Shown piece by piece: positions 32,023 to 43,435 of a stretch of 64,000 bases of DNA. The translations under genes were made by a program, and so were the position numbers. This DNA is from Gari tellinella. Taxonomy: Eukaryota; Mollusca; Bivalvia; Cardiida; Psammobiidae. Every line of letters starts with the position of its first letter. Position 1 is the stretch's first letter. The notes beneath the pieces were generated by a model, which searched no databases, was not told where the DNA came from, and saw only the letters and a list, made by a program, of their open reading frames with translations. The stretch lies in the NCBI GenBank assembly GCA_922989275.2, contig OV277869.1, forward strand, positions 44,376,189-44,440,188, in the 5' to 3' direction.

Positions 32023-32491
32023 TTAACCCATAGCCTGTTTCTAGTTTGGAAACAGGCAACCACTTCAAGCAGGTTGAAAGTAAAGCAGAATGCGTCTTAA
32101 CCCATTACCCCATAGCCTGTTTCTAGGTTGTAAGACAATGAACACTTAAAGTAGATCTAAAGAAAAACAGAATTTGCTTTACTTTCAACCTGATTTAAGC
32201 TACTATCTATAGATTAGAGAAAAAAAGTGTATGGTACATTTTTATGACTGTATAAAGTGAAACTTCAATGGAGGAATAATTTAAAGGTGTTTATGGGTAA
32301 TGGGCTAAGGTACATGTTGCTTTACTTCCAGCCTGCTTCAACAACCAGCTGCTTACTGGTATAGAATATTTTTCTTATGATACATATTCATAACTGTATA
32401 CATATTCGTAACTGTATAAATTGAAACTATCTTCTTCAGTGGAGGAATAAATTAAAGGCATATCTGTATGGGATAAAGGGTAAAGGGTTAA
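32023..32491 (+). mobile_element. Family B element interrupted at its centre by another B
   Basis: Left half TTAACCCATAGCCTGTTTCT .. GCAGAATGCGTC stops at TTAA (32097). The right half resumes at 32309 with GTACATGTTGCTTTACTTCC and ends AAAGGGTTAA. The right half contains a 20-bp tandem repeat (TACATATTCATAACTGTA / TACATATTCGTAACTGTA). Confidence 0.8.
32097..32308 (+). mobile_element. Family B MITE inserted in the centre of another B
   Basis: TTAACCCATTACCCCATAGC to GGGTAATGGGCTAA; the core is reduced, with CAGAATTTGCTTTACTTTC remaining. Confidence 0.8.
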
Positions 32492-32701
32492 TCCAGCATA
32501 CATTGGTGTTGAGATTTTCCCATGTACATGTAATCCCATTGAGTTATCATCATCAAAGGGCCAGATAGGAGAAATATCTGAACCCAATCTTTCCCTAGTA
32601 CCATTACAATTATGCTTCATTCAACCCCTGCCATGCTGGGAGTAAAACGAGGAATTGTAGTTCTAAACAGTCTGGATCCAGATCTGGGCATTGCAATGTT
32701 T

Positions 32702-32766
32702 GCAAACAGTTTGTATCCAGATCAGGCCCCACGTTTAGTGAGGCCTGATCTGGATTCAAATTGTAA
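32702..32766. mobile_element. Family D palindrome
   Basis: GCAAACAGTTTGTATCCAG and CTGGATTCAAATTGTAA around GGCCCCACGTTTAGTGAGGC. Confidence 0.7.
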
Positions 32767-32906
32767 CGCTGATCTTCTTCCTGTAAATATAGGGAAGAAA
32801 AGTGAATTTTATCAGATTATATGCGCTGCAACATGAGCTGACGACATTTATTTGATGTTTGAAGGGTTAATTACTTCCATGGCACTGTAATATTATACAT
32901 GTTACA

Positions 32907-33099
32907 CAGGGTTGCAGATAAAGGGAGTATTTCAAAAACTAAAATCTTTATTTCTGCTTTAAACCTTATGGTGTCACTACTCATTAGAACCGTCTCGAAG
33001 AGACGATCCTAATGAGTAGTAACACCATAGGATTTGGTGTTAATATGAGTGAGAAATTGTTCGATTTGTTCAGTTTACTCCCCTTTATCTGGAACCCTG
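32907..33099. mobile_element. Full-length family C MITE (193 bp)
   Basis: CAGGGTTGCAGATAAAGGG to CTTTATCTGGAACCCTG. The changes GGTTGC and GGAACC mark a C subfamily also seen at 40352. Confidence 0.8.
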
Positions 33100-33136
33100 C
33101 ATGTAATTAGGGACAGTTTCAGAGTTAGACTCGCAG

Positions 33137-33300
33137 ACTTTAGATAAAGGTGGGTATTTCAACAACCAACAACGAAAAAATCCTCACAGCCTCATCAAAA
33201 CCATTGTTGAATCTACTTATTAGAATCGCCTTGAAAAAATGTTTCTTTTGAGTGGTTACAACATATGGTTTAATGGAAACGTACTGGAGAAAATGTCTAA
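33137..33300. mobile_element. Very divergent family C copy
   Basis: GCAGACTTTAGATAAAGG, CTACTTATTAGAATCGCC and TGGTTTAATGGAAAC are the surviving traces. Confidence 0.4.
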
Positions 33301-33317
33301 AACATGTTCACTCCCTT

Positions 33318-33503
33318 TTAACCCATTACCCCTTAGCCTGCTCCTAATTTCAAAGACCGGTGACCACTTAAATCAGGTTGAAAGTAAAGCAAAGGTGCAT
33401 TCTACTTTACTTTCAGCATGCTTATGATGCATATATTCTCGACTAAGCTATTTTCTTCAGTGGGCGAATAAATTAAAGGTGTGTTTATGGAGTAATTGGT
33501 TAA
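33318..33503 (+). mobile_element. Family B MITE with internal deletions
   Basis: TTAACCCATTACCCCTTAGC to GGAGTAATTGGTTAA; arms AAAGTAAAGCAAAG / GTGCATTCTACTTTACTTTC. Confidence 0.7.
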
Positions 33504-33721
33504 ATTTGAATTATCTCCATGCTTTAACATTAAATTGTAAGCTGAGTAGGGTTTTCAGTGTAAGTTGTAAACTAGTGACATAGAATATAGGAAGGTGAAA
33601 GGTCAGAAACCTTGGTAACTTGATCAAGTCATCTATGCTTGTAATTCAGCATTTGATAGTGTTCTTTACACTGTACAACCCTCTTCTAAATTACTGAAAC
33701 AGAGATTGAGTTTGTTAGCTA

Positions 33722-33926
33722 TACAGTAAAACCTCTCTATTACAACCACCAAATTGTGTTAATTAGGTGTTTACGACAGGTGACTGCTTAAAGCAAGGTG
33801 ACAGTAAAACAGAAAGCTCCTTTAGGAGCTTTCTGTTTAACTGCCACCTTGATTTAAGCTGTCATCTGCCTTTTATACAATCAATTAGCCTTTCATTAAG
33901 TGGTCATAATAGAGAGGTTTTACTGT
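33722..33926. mobile_element. Family E MITE (205 bp, Tc1/mariner-type)
   Basis: TACAGTAAAACCTCTCTATT at both ends (inverted), with TA at each side; core AGAAAGCTCCTTTAGGAGCT within TTAAAGCAAGGTGACAG. Confidence 0.85.
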
Positions 33927-34398
33927 ATTTGAATACCCGGTATTATAATAATTTGTCATCTGCAACAAATGCGTCTGCTCTGAATTTGGGAAAATTCTTA
34001 ACATTTCTATTGTAAGACATCGGGTTAGAGTGTCACACATTTTGGATCCAGGTGAGACACCTAATAGTTTAATCGGAACCATTTATAAAGAAAATCAGAG
34101 TTTCGCCCAAAGCATTCAAAGAGTTAAGAATTAAGCTCCAGACAAGAGACATATAAAAATATATACACAGTATAGACAAACAATTTAGACAAGGTGAATC
34201 ATACAATATGCTTATAGTTTCTGAAGGCTGAATATACTTATGTCATCTGCTATTATTCTGGAAATATGTACACCTTCTGAAGATAAGTTGATATCTATAT
34301 CTGCAGAAATAAGAAATATGGACTGTTCCATTTGTTGATAATGACAACATTTACACAATGACTTTTGATTGGTTTGTTTCTATAATAGATATAACTGT

Positions 34399-34458
34399 GA
34401 CAAACAGTGTAGACCAGATCAGAGGGCTCGCCCTCTGGTCTGGGTCTACACTGTTTGC
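34399..34458. mobile_element. Family A core, shortened loop
   Basis: ACAAACAGTGTAGACC pairs with GGTCTACACTGTTTG around CAGAGGGCTCGCCCTCTG. Both arms carry GTGTAGACC/GGTCTACAC rather than GTGAAGACC. Confidence 0.7.
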
Positions 34459-34745
34459 AAAGAATTATATTGTCACCCAACTGCTGTACAGTAAGGGTTA
34501 AGATAAGTTACTCAGCATCTGATCTGAATCCAAACTAGTTATAAATGTTAGTCAAGTCAAAGAATCCATAGTTGCTATATTGAACAATTCGTAAATCTCG
34601 TGAATCTGTCAACGCAAATGCAACTTTACATCCTATACATATCGGAAGTACTTAAAAGTGTGTAGTAAAAAGTCACTTTCCAATACTTATTAGACTGTTT
34701 CAGAACGGTTGTGTGAGTCAGCTTTATATATACAATATTGCTATA

Positions 34746-34950
34746 TTAAAGTAAAACCTCTCTATTACGACCGCTAAAAGGAAAAAAGGAAACTTATTTA
34801 ATTCACTGTTGTTTGAAAGACAGCTGATAGCTTAAAGCCTAAAAGGGGCTTTCTGTTTTACTTTCACCTTGCTTTAAGCAGCCACCTGCCTGAAACACCT
34901 AATTGACAATTAGCACTATTTAGTGGTCCTAATAGAGGAGTTTTGCTGTA
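34746..34950. mobile_element. Family E MITE (205 bp)
   Basis: AAGTAAAACCTCTCTATTAC and inverted TACAGCAAAACTCCTCTATT; part of the left core arm is missing (CTTAAAGCCTAAAAGGGGC). Confidence 0.75.
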
Positions 34951-35116
34951 ATGCTGCGACAGCTTGTACTGAATATATACATAAGACAAGGCTCTTGAAT
35001 CACCGCTATGTAAGGCTAAGGTTCTTACTCCGTAATTATCCTCATCCAAGAAAGCCGTGATATTACAACCAATCTATACTTATAATTTTGTACACTGATT
35101 CAAAGATAGGATTCCT

Positions 35117-35190
35117 GCTTAAAGTATGATGAAAGTAAAGCAGAAAGCTCCTGTAGGAGCTTTCTGCTTTACTTTCATCATGCTTTAAGC
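35117..35190. mobile_element. Family G core, perfect or near perfect
   Basis: GCTTAAAGTATGATGAAAGT pairs with ACTTTCATCATGCTTTAAGC around CAGAAAGCTCCTGTAGGAGC. Confidence 0.75.
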
Positions 35191-35709
35191 TATCAATTAC
35201 ATAAAATACCTGAAATAAGCCATGGTTTGAGAGGTTATGAAAACAAGATTCCATGGTACTTAGTCTTTCCCTTGGGGCGCTCCGTCAATTGTAGGATACA
35301 AAATACACAGAGCTATTGGGTTTTGACTACAGATTATGCGTGTTTGTCTTGTTTGGCTGCTTGGGGGAATAGATTTTATTTTCCAATTTTGTTTGTCTGA
35401 TTTATTTATACAGAATCGGATTTAGTTTATGGCTTGTTTACATCTAGAATTACAATTTCTGTATGACTAATATATGAATCTACAAATGGTACTGATTTCT
35501 AACGATCTCTGCGTGTGTCATACGACTGGTCCTACTCTGTAACAGCATGTCCTTGCTATAACTACTGATTAGAAGATTTATTGATAAATAATTAAGTTGC
35601 AATATAGTAGTGGGTTTGAGTTTTTCGTGGTTTATAGTATTTTTCAGCTTGCTTAATTCTTGTAGTTCTGGAACAATCCTTTGCAAATAGTGTAGACCCA
35701 GATGAAAGG
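35191..35709. other. No gene recognised
   Basis: Unassigned sequence; an eroded A half-core lies at about 35683-35705. Confidence 0.5.
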
Positions 35710-35764
35710 GGCAGGATTAAATAAAAGGCGTAAAAATGCACATTTATGGGATAAAACGGGTTTA
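35710..35764 (+). mobile_element. Family B right-end fragment
   Basis: GGATTAAATAAAAGGCGTAA to ATGGGATAAAACGGGTTTA. Confidence 0.5.
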
Positions 35765-35949
35765 GAACATGGAGGGACTTAATCCTTTTGAGAAACAACA
35801 ACATCCACTTGTGGTACAGTCACGACCCTATGGACTTATGACGCAATACAACCAGGATGTCACAAGACTTTGTGAAAGGATCTCTTCAAACAATTCATGC
35901 ATTTTTTATGCCCAAGTCAGATGCAATTTCAAAGACTTATGGTGACTGT

Positions 35950-36160
35950 TTTGACCCTTTACGCCATAAATATGCCTTTGCATGCACTCTATGTTATTCA
36001 AATGTTTCAATTTACACAGTCAAGAAAATGTACTAAAAGAAATATATTCTACATTCTAGCCGATCATTGGTATCTTAAAGCAGGCTGAAATTGAAGCTTT
36101 ATTTTCAACTTGCTTTAAGTTGTCACCTATCTTGAAAGAGTGAATCTGAATAGGTAAAAA
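35950..36160 (-). mobile_element. Eroded family B MITE
   Basis: CTTTACGCCATAAATATGCC, TTAAAGCAGGCTGAAATTG and CTTGCTTTAAGTTGTCACC are still recognisable. Confidence 0.55.
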
Positions 36161-37100
36161 ATGGGAAAATAGATTTCACTTGATAAAGGCTATTGGGGCT
36201 AATGTTGAAGATCAGTGGGGGAAAACTGTGAAAAATGACCAGTTAACAGGTCACCTGCGGTCACAGAGCACAAAACTGGACATTCCAAACATGGTGAACT
36301 CTGTATGTGTGAGGTTATAACTGGATAAAACTTGTTGTTGTTGTTAAAGGGGATTTAATGTGCCACCATACCAGTGAGGGGCCTGATCTGGGATCTAAAC
36401 TGTTTGATCCAGATTTTGCACTATTGATTCAGCCATGAAAATGATAATTATCCTTGCATGACTGATATCATATGGATAACTAACAGTCTTGATCCAGATT
36501 CCTACTGTATAGATTCAATGGGATCCATATTTGGCAAGTTATTATGTGGGCATCGTAAAATTATCAGTGAACGAATAACAGTATTAGTACTTTTACCTCA
36601 TTGAAAGTCTATTGAGGAAGTATGTTCTTGTTTGTGTGGTATAAACAAAATCACACACAAAAACGACTTCATGAAAACCCAGTTTGATTGAAGCATTGTC
36701 AGCTGAAGGAAAATTGAGCTGTCGGTTTTAGTCTGGTTTTGTGCTAGACTGGTTATCAGACATGGCTTGAAATTCTGAAAAGTAAATTAGTTTGACCAAA
36801 ATGAGAGAAAAAGATACAAATGGGTTAGATTTCTTTTCTTCAAATTTTTTCATAGAAAAAAATGTAAAGGTTGGAAGTTAAAAGTCTCTATTCTTAGAGT
36901 AAAGGTTCTGAGACTTATAGTTATTCTAAATTAAAATTATAATGATAACCAACAATATTATTGTTTAAACTGTTGTTTATTTAGTTTTTTGTCCTTTTGT
37001 AACTCAAGACCATAATGGCGACATACAATTCACATTCACTATTATAACAACTCATTAAGAATGCTTGAAGTTGTTTCCCATGTTAAAGATATACGGCTCC
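36161..37100. other. No gene recognised
   Basis: Contains only D half-cores (about 36378-36415 and 36485-36530). Confidence 0.5.
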
Positions 37101-37171
37101 TTAAAATAGGATAAAAATAAAGTGAAAAGCTACTACAGGAGCTTTTTCCTTTAATTTTATGCTTCATTCAG
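37101..37171. mobile_element. Family G core, eroded
   Basis: TTAAAATAGGATAAAAATAA and TTAATTTTATGCTTCATTC around CTACTACAGGAGC. Confidence 0.55.
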
Positions 37172-37583
37172 CAGTAACCTTTAGGAGATTTCCAACATAC
37201 ATCAATTAATGGTTGCTCAATACTACAAGACTATATAGATATATAGAAAGTGAAGGCAAGGAGCCCCCCACTGCAAATTAAAACCGGAATAGGCCCATCG
37301 CAGTTTGACAGGTAAAACAATTCCTTGTCATACCTGTCAATTTCCGATCATTAAACGTCATGTGATTTTTGCACTACCTGTAATGGGTGGTGTAATTTTC
37401 GTCAACATTCAAACAATAACTTCCATTGACGACCCATCAGAGTCATGGACTACTCTCCCTCAGGGCGAAAACAACCATTACACTATTGTTAGACATTAAA
37501 CAACAACAAAAAAGGGGTTTTATGATTGGAGTTTGATTTTTCAACAACTGTTGAACCTCATTTAACTAGAACTCCTGAAAGTT
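37172..37583. other. No repeat recognised; one short open frame
   Basis: A 64-codon plus-strand open frame (37305-37499) lies outside the known repeats but has no splice context or domain I recognise, so no gene is called. Confidence 0.4.
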
Positions 37584-37652
37584 AAACATACCCATATTTC
37601 AAAGTTAAAACGTGGCTAAGCCATGTTTTAACTTTGAAATATGGGTGTTTGA
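37584..37652. mobile_element. Family H core palindrome
   Basis: AAACATACCCATATTTCAAA through AACGTGGCTAAGCCATGTT to TTTGAAATATGGGTGTTT. Confidence 0.7.
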
Positions 37653-38347
37653 CTTATATACACACCCATGAAATATTGAAATTAAAAAAAAAAAATGGGT
37701 TGTTTGATTTGTGGACGTAATTGTGAGTTTGATTTATCAAGGTGCGACTGTTTACGTTACCCCTTATCACAGGTTGTCAGGGCGTCATGTTATTGCACTT
37801 TTTTACTGCAATGTCGGCAATGGTGATGTGACCTGGAATCTCAGCGATTACATTTTAATTAGTTATGTTTTGCTCTGATAACAATGTTTTAATCAGATTC
37901 TAGGAAATAAATTGGCTATAATTTCAAATCAGTAAACACTAAAGCATTGCCGCTTCACAACATTTCTTCACACCCTGTTGCGATCATTCATGTGTGATCG
38001 GGGGACAATTTATCAGTGTCCTGTAAAAACGCAAACTTTTAGTGGCTTTTAACCTTTAACCTGTGATATTAAATCTTTAATTGCAGTTTTTATACAGTTT
38101 TGATCCAGTTCAGACATAAAATCTATGTTTAATTATCAGGAGAACTGTTTGACACTCGTATATCACCGTTTCTTCAATAAGATAGGCAAAACGTTTGATA
38201 TTGAAAAGCTGAAAACTGCTCTGAAGTCAACAATATTACAACATGATAAATGGTGAACCCTTTCAATGCTGAAAGTTAAAATCAAACATTATTGTATAAT
38301 ATAAAGCATTCATTCTAAGATATCATACTGCTTGAAAATTGGGTAAT
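37653..38347. other. No gene recognised
   Basis: Includes a poly-A run near 37683-37695 and a D half-core near 38088-38160. Confidence 0.5.
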
Positions 38348-38416
38348 GGCAAAGAGTGTAGACCCAGATCAGAGGGCTCCTTCAGGAGCCCTCTGATCTG
38401 GGTTTACACTATTTGT
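38348..38416. mobile_element. Family A core without A ends
   Basis: GGCAAAGAGTGTAGACCCAG and CTGGGTTTACACTATTTG around GGGCTCCTTCAGGAGCCC. Confidence 0.7.
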
Positions 38417-38807
38417 AGAACATGTTTAATTATTAAATAAGCTTCAAGCTTTCATAATGTTAAATGTCTATATAAATATTTTGATGTTTAGCAAGATTGG
38501 ACTAGCTCTATGCAAATTGAAGTTTATGAACCAAGCCTTGTCGGGCTTTTAATTGGATCGACAGCATTCATTTCGTTTTCACATATAGATGTATAGATTT
38601 TACCTAACTGGTTGAAGTGTCAAGCCATGGTTATTATCTGTATTTATGTCATTTTTTAGGGGGAGTGTTTCGTGCAGGAGCCTAAAAATTACATATTGTG
38701 TGCACATGCAATAAATTGTTGAAATCATAAGGTATAAATAGCCAATTACAAAATACTGAACTTCCGCAACATTACTGGGCTGCGATTTTAAAACTTACCT
38801 GTATCTT

Positions 38808-38943
38808 TATAGTGGATTTAAAAAACATGAGGTCACATAAGTGGAACATACCCATATTTCAAAGTTAAAACGTGGCTTAGCCACGTTTTAACTTTGAAAT
38901 ATGGGTATGTTCCACTTAAGTGAGTCATAGGGGTTTGACTGTA
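38808..38943. mobile_element. Family H MITE
   Basis: The palindrome from about 38833 (ATAAGTGGAACATACCCATA) to 38922 pairs perfectly in AAAACGTGGCTTAGCCACGT. The right end GGGGTTTGACTGTA is TA-type; the left end is eroded. Confidence 0.7.
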
Positions 38944-39199
38944 TTTAATCAATGACATTTTCTACTGGAAATGTTTTGAACATTTCCTGATTGAAAATAA
39001 GTCTTCAGTGCAGTGATTAGGCGCATGTCATACAATAGAAAAATATTGACATACGGTAAACGGCTCCCCTTCCGCCCTGTATATCTAATTATATAAGTTC
39101 ATATATCAAGGTAATCACAAAGTCTATATAGTGACTTTGCCCCCAGTTTCACAGTAAACATTCTTGAACCCACATTTCATTAATCATTCAAAATTAATG

Positions 39200-39396
39200 T
39201 ACAGTCGAACTTCGATATCTCGAACTCGCTGAATTCGAACTATCCGATATGTCGACACATGAATTTCATTATTTCATGCTCCGTTATGTTGAACATACCC
39301 GTATTTCAAATTTAAAACATGACTAAGCCACATTTTAACTTTGAAATACAGGTATGTTCGACTTAACCGAGTTCAAGATATTGAAGTTCGACTGTA
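39200..39396. mobile_element. Family H MITE (197 bp, Tc1/mariner-type)
   Basis: TACAGTCGAACTTCGATATC at the left and the inverse TACAGTCGAACTTCAATATC at the right, TA on both sides; core AAACATGACTAAGCCACATT has drifted. Confidence 0.85.
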
Positions 39397-39659
39397 CTTC
39401 AATATAATATGCCCAACCCTTTGAAAATGTGCCAGATAGGAAAGACTAATTGGATATGAGTTTTGGACTTCCAAGTGTCAAAATTTTGCCTCATTTCAAT
39501 TTTTAACCGTCTATAAAGCAATAGTTACTGAAAATGTGTACATAATATTCATGACTATAATATACTATCATATCTTTGACCTTGATTGTGCAAGTTGAGT
39601 AACCATCCTGTAATTTGGGGGAAAGATAAAACATGTACATCATAGTTTGTTTGAAATGT

Positions 39660-39911
39660 TTAACCCATTCCCCCATAAATACACCTTTTTACACCTTTAA
39701 TATATTCTTCCACCCAACAAAATAGTTTCAATTTATATAGTCATGTATATGCATCAAAAGAAACATTTTCTCTATCCTAGCAGATAGTAGCTTAAAGCAG
39801 GCTGAAAGTAAAGTAGAATGTGCCTTAAGGCGCATTCTGCTTTACTTTCAACCTTCTTTAAGTGGTCAACTATTTTCAAAACTAGAAACAGGCTATGGGG
39901 TAATGGGTTAA
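39660..39911 (-). mobile_element. Full-length family B MITE (252 bp)
   Basis: TTAACCCATTCCCCCATAAA to GGGGTAATGGGTTAA; core AATGTGCCTTAAGGCGCATT with one G:T-type mismatch. Confidence 0.85.
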
Positions 39912-39990
39912 GACAGGTGAACTTAAAGCAGACCGAAAGTAAAAGATAATGGAAGCTTTCTGCTTACTTTTCTAAACCTGAAACAAGTTA
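39912..39990. mobile_element. Family G/E remnant next to B
   Basis: GACAGGTGAACTTAAAGCAG, GGAAGCTTTCTGCTTAC and ACCTGAAACAAG. The B element upstream may have inserted beside or into it. Confidence 0.4.
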
Positions 39991-40273
39991 TCTAGCAAGC
40001 GGGCATTATAAAAGTATTAGCTTGAGTTTACTGTACAACTGTTTTGGCTTGATTGTTTAATGATATCTCAGCATGCAATCATAGAAATGAAATCTGTAAC
40101 AGGTGTCAGTGCTTTTGAAATAAACTCCCAACTAAATCATTCTGAAACAGTGCAACTTGTAACTGAAACCAAGCCTAAATAATCATTGTAACAGATGCTT
40201 AAAAGATACACCTTGAGGCATGGGACCAGTTTTGACAAGGGAAAACGGACGGACAGTTATTGGGACATCTGGA

Positions 40274-40316
40274 AGCTTAATGCAGAACATAAGTAATGCA
40301 GAAAGCTCCTTTCAGA
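40274..40316. mobile_element. Truncated family G core
   Basis: GCTTAATGCAGAACATAAGT and GCAGAAAGCTCCTTTC, then the right arm is missing. Confidence 0.5.
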
Positions 40317-40351
40317 AAATATCTGAATAACTCTTTTTTTGAATGGTCATC

Positions 40352-40550
40352 CAGGGTTGCAGATAAGGGGAGTATGTAAAATACATGTACTAAAATTTTT
40401 ATTTCTGCTTTAAACCCTATAGTGTCACTACTCATTAGAATCGTCTTGAAAAGACGATTCTAATGAGTAGTAACAACATAGGATTTGATGTTAAAATGAG
40501 TGAGAAAATGATGGATATGTTCAGTTTACTCCCCCTTATCTGGAACCCTG
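40352..40550. mobile_element. Full-length family C MITE (199 bp) with 6-bp target duplication
   Basis: CAGGGTTGCAGATAAGGGG to CTTATCTGGAACCCTG; flanked by GTCATC at 40346-40351 and 40551-40556; perfect hairpin with TTGAAAAG loop. Confidence 0.85.
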
Positions 40551-40817
40551 GTCATCTTAAAGGTTTGATGGCGGGTACAAAACAGACTTTGGTATTTGAT
40601 ATGATAGCTTCATGATCATGGGGTCTGGTGATTAAACATACATGATAGTCTTTATCTTTGAATGTTAGGGAACAAGTAGTACATGTGCATGCAAATAGTG
40701 TTGCTCCAGATCAGGTACTCAAAAGACAGATCAAAGACATACCCGCATAAAACAGGATGAAAAGTAAAGCGGAAAAATACTGTAGAGGCTTTCTTCTTAA
40801 CAAAACCACCTGCCTCA

Positions 40818-41142
40818 AACTTAAGACTTTAAAAGCGTGTGGCTAAGCCACGTTTTAGGTTAAGAATACGAATATATTTTACTTAACCCTTTACCCCATA
40901 GCCTGTTTCTAGTTTTTGAGACAGGTGACCACTTTAAGTAGGTTGAAAGTAAAGCAGAATGTGCCTCCTTTAAGCTTATCATCTGTTAGAATACAGAAGT
41001 TAGTTCTTATGATATATACACATGACTTTATAAATTGGAACTATTTTCTTCAGTGGAAGAATAAATCAAAGGGGTAAAAATGTGTATTTGTGGGGTAATG
41101 GGTTAAGCAAGATGGAGATATGAAAGTTTGACTGTATCTTCA
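40818..41142. mobile_element. Family H remnant interrupted by B
   Basis: GTGTGGCTAAGCCACGTTTT before the B element, then GCAAGATGGAGATATGAAAG and TTTGACTGTA after it. It resumes correctly when the B element and one TTAA are removed. Confidence 0.6.
40883..41106 (+). mobile_element. Family B MITE nested in H, core half missing
   Basis: TTAACCCTTTACCCCATAGC to GGGGTAATGGGTTAA; the core jumps from GCAGAATGTGCCTCC to TTTAAGCTTATCATCTG. Confidence 0.75.
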
Positions 41143-41364
41143 ACCAATATGACCAAACCTGTATCACCTGAAGTGTTATCTAGACATCTTGTCGGTGATA
41201 TAAGATACTTGTTCTGTGTCTAGTACTATATAAGGCCCCTAATGCTATGGCAAGAATGCTGATACAGAGGGTACGGTCATTACCTATAAACCACCATGTA
41301 AATGAACCATAGGTCTCAAATGATGTTTGCAAACAGTAAACACATTTCTCTGTCAGTCTCGTAA

Positions 41365-41553
41365 GGGGGGGGGGGGGGGGGGGGGGATTTCAAAAACTAG
41401 AATCTTTATTCCTGATTTAAACCCTACGGTGTCACTACTCATTTTAATCGTCACTTCGAGACGATTCAAATGAGTAGTCACACCATAGGTTTTGGTACTG
41501 AAATGAGAGAAAATGTTGGATTTGTTCAATTACTCTCTCTTCCCTGGAGCCCA
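41365..41553. mobile_element. Family C MITE whose end became a 22-bp G run
   Basis: A run of 22 G (41365-41386) stands where other copies have AAGGGGAG. The rest (ATTTCAAAAACTAGAATC, hairpin, GGAGCCCAG) is normal C. Confidence 0.75.
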
Positions 41554-41648
41554 GCTGCTTAGTCTTCCATTCGACTGCAATTACATTCCAATTAGACATG
41601 CGTTTAGGTACTATTTGATGGTGAAGTCATAGGTATTGGTTGTACAAT

Positions 41649-41724
41649 GCTGAAAGCAGAATGAAAGTGAAACAGAAAACTTCCATTCAGAGCTTTCTGC
41701 TTTACTTTAATTTTGCTTTAAGCA
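41649..41724. mobile_element. Family G core
   Basis: GCTGAAAGCAGAATGAAAGT and ACTTTAATTTTGCTTTAAG around AACTTCCATTCAGAGC. Confidence 0.6.
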
Positions 41725-42367
41725 GCCAAAACCCAGTCTGCAGTATATGAGTTGGACTTTGGTAATCAATAGATAAACTCCACAAAGCTTTCTGCATCAC
41801 TTTTGCTCTGCATTGAGCTGCTTTCAGATATAAAGACAGCTAAAAACCTTGTTTCCATCTGTTTGGCTATATATAGCTATTCTGATGTCTAGGGACCGAC
41901 CCCATATTTCTCACCGACCCATCCCACACCTATACCCATAACAATCATAAAACACATTGATATCACAAAAAAACACCCATAGCAAGTAAAAAAATATTGA
42001 AAGGCCTAATCAAATAAAGGGCATACCAGTCCCCTAATTATGTACTTTTAAGGCATTTGGGGTTTAAGTAGGGTATTGTATGCTAGTTTCAATTAATGAT
42101 GTAATCTTTATGAATGAGATAATTATTTGTTATCATTATATCTTAACAAGTGTGTGATGAAACATTTATGTAAATCAATACAACCTAGCCTGCTCCTGAT
42201 ATGATAATGGGGTGAGGCCCGTCACTTGTCAAACTTATATTAACTCTTAATTTTTTTCGTCTGCAACATTAAAGTTTTGTCGTCTGCTATCATTCTATAC
42301 AATCAATTTGTGTTTCATGTGACCATTGAATTGATTAAAGGATGGCAATCTTTGAAGACAGGGGAAT
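41725..42367. other. No gene recognised
   Basis: A G right-arm scrap (CAAAGCTTTCTGCATCACTT, about 41775) is the only repeat signal. Confidence 0.5.
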
Positions 42368-42441
42368 GCTTAATATAAGGCAAAACTAATGCAAAAAGCT
42401 CCTAAAAGGAGTTTTCTGCATTAATCATGTTCAGCTTTTAG
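42368..42441. mobile_element. Family G core, eroded right arm
   Basis: GCTTAATATAAGGCAAAACT, AGCTCCTAAAAGGAGTT, then CATTAATCATGTTCAGC. Confidence 0.6.
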
Positions 42442-42913
42442 CTGTAAAAATTCTCTTATGTTGCATAATACAATTTTGACTGTATATTTTGAAAAATGCA
42501 AAACAAAGTATTTAAAAGTACACTTTTTTTTACCCTTTTCCATGTAATGTTTGACTTGACATATAGTTTTCTAGACTTAAATAAATAATTGTTTTTTATC
42601 CTGATCAGACATACAACTACCTTTGTTTGATCAGAATCAAAGCTTTTAAGCACTTTGATTAAGGGTCTCTTGGTTCAAATGGCACCAACAGAAAAATGCA
42701 TGCCATATTATGCGAAATTATCAAATATTGAAGCAGTATGAATAGGATGAATAATACACACCTTTAAATTTCAGTAGTGGAAATATTTTTGGGAACCGCT
42801 GACACATCAGAATTAATTGTTGTGGTGGACCTGTTAATTGTATGATTTCTCATGGGCCTATACAAGCAAGTTGAATTACTGTGGCGTTGTGTCAAAAATA
42901 AAATATAGCCCTT

Positions 42914-43173
42914 CTTACAGCCATACCAGAAAGGCACGCTATTTAACAGGGCTCCAGATAAAGGGGAGTAAACTTAACAAATTCAGCAGTTTCTCACTTA
43001 TTACAGAACAAAATCCTATAGTGTTACTACTCTTTAGAATGGTCTCAAAGAGACGATTCTAATGAGTAGTGACACCATAGGGTTTAATGTAGAAATAAAA
43101 GATTATAGTTTTTGAAATACTCCCCTTATCTGGAGCTCTGTCTTACCGACATACCAGTAAGGCACGCTATTTA
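42914..43173. mobile_element. Family C MITE (42947-43140) inside a 32-bp direct duplication
   Basis: CTTAC..CATACCAG..AAGGCACGCTATTTA occurs at 42914-42945 and 43142-43173 (29 of 32 identical), each copy meeting one end of the element. The element runs from CAGGGCTCCAGATAAAGG to CTTATCTGGAGCTCTG. Confidence 0.75.
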
Positions 43174-43435
43174 GCTTTCATGGGAATAAAATATCTCAAA
43201 TTCCTTTTCCACCTGAGTTGAATAAAAGGATTGTTGTTTTTTTACTCACTTTGAGCTACTGCTTCTGTTAAGTTTTGAGATTTTTTTTTATGTCAAGAGC
43301 CCATCTGGTATTTGTATACTGAAAAACATGTGTTTGGTAGTTATATCTTGACAAGGCAAGGATATTTTAACAGACAGAGTACTGCTTAGCTCCTTCGTAG
43401 AAGAGCCTTAGAGTGTCTCAAGTTCTACCTAATCC

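Noticed and set aside
37305..37499. 64-codon open frame outside repeats as a candidate exon or gene
   Set aside because: No splice sites in a consistent phase, no recognised domain, and length within chance for this composition.
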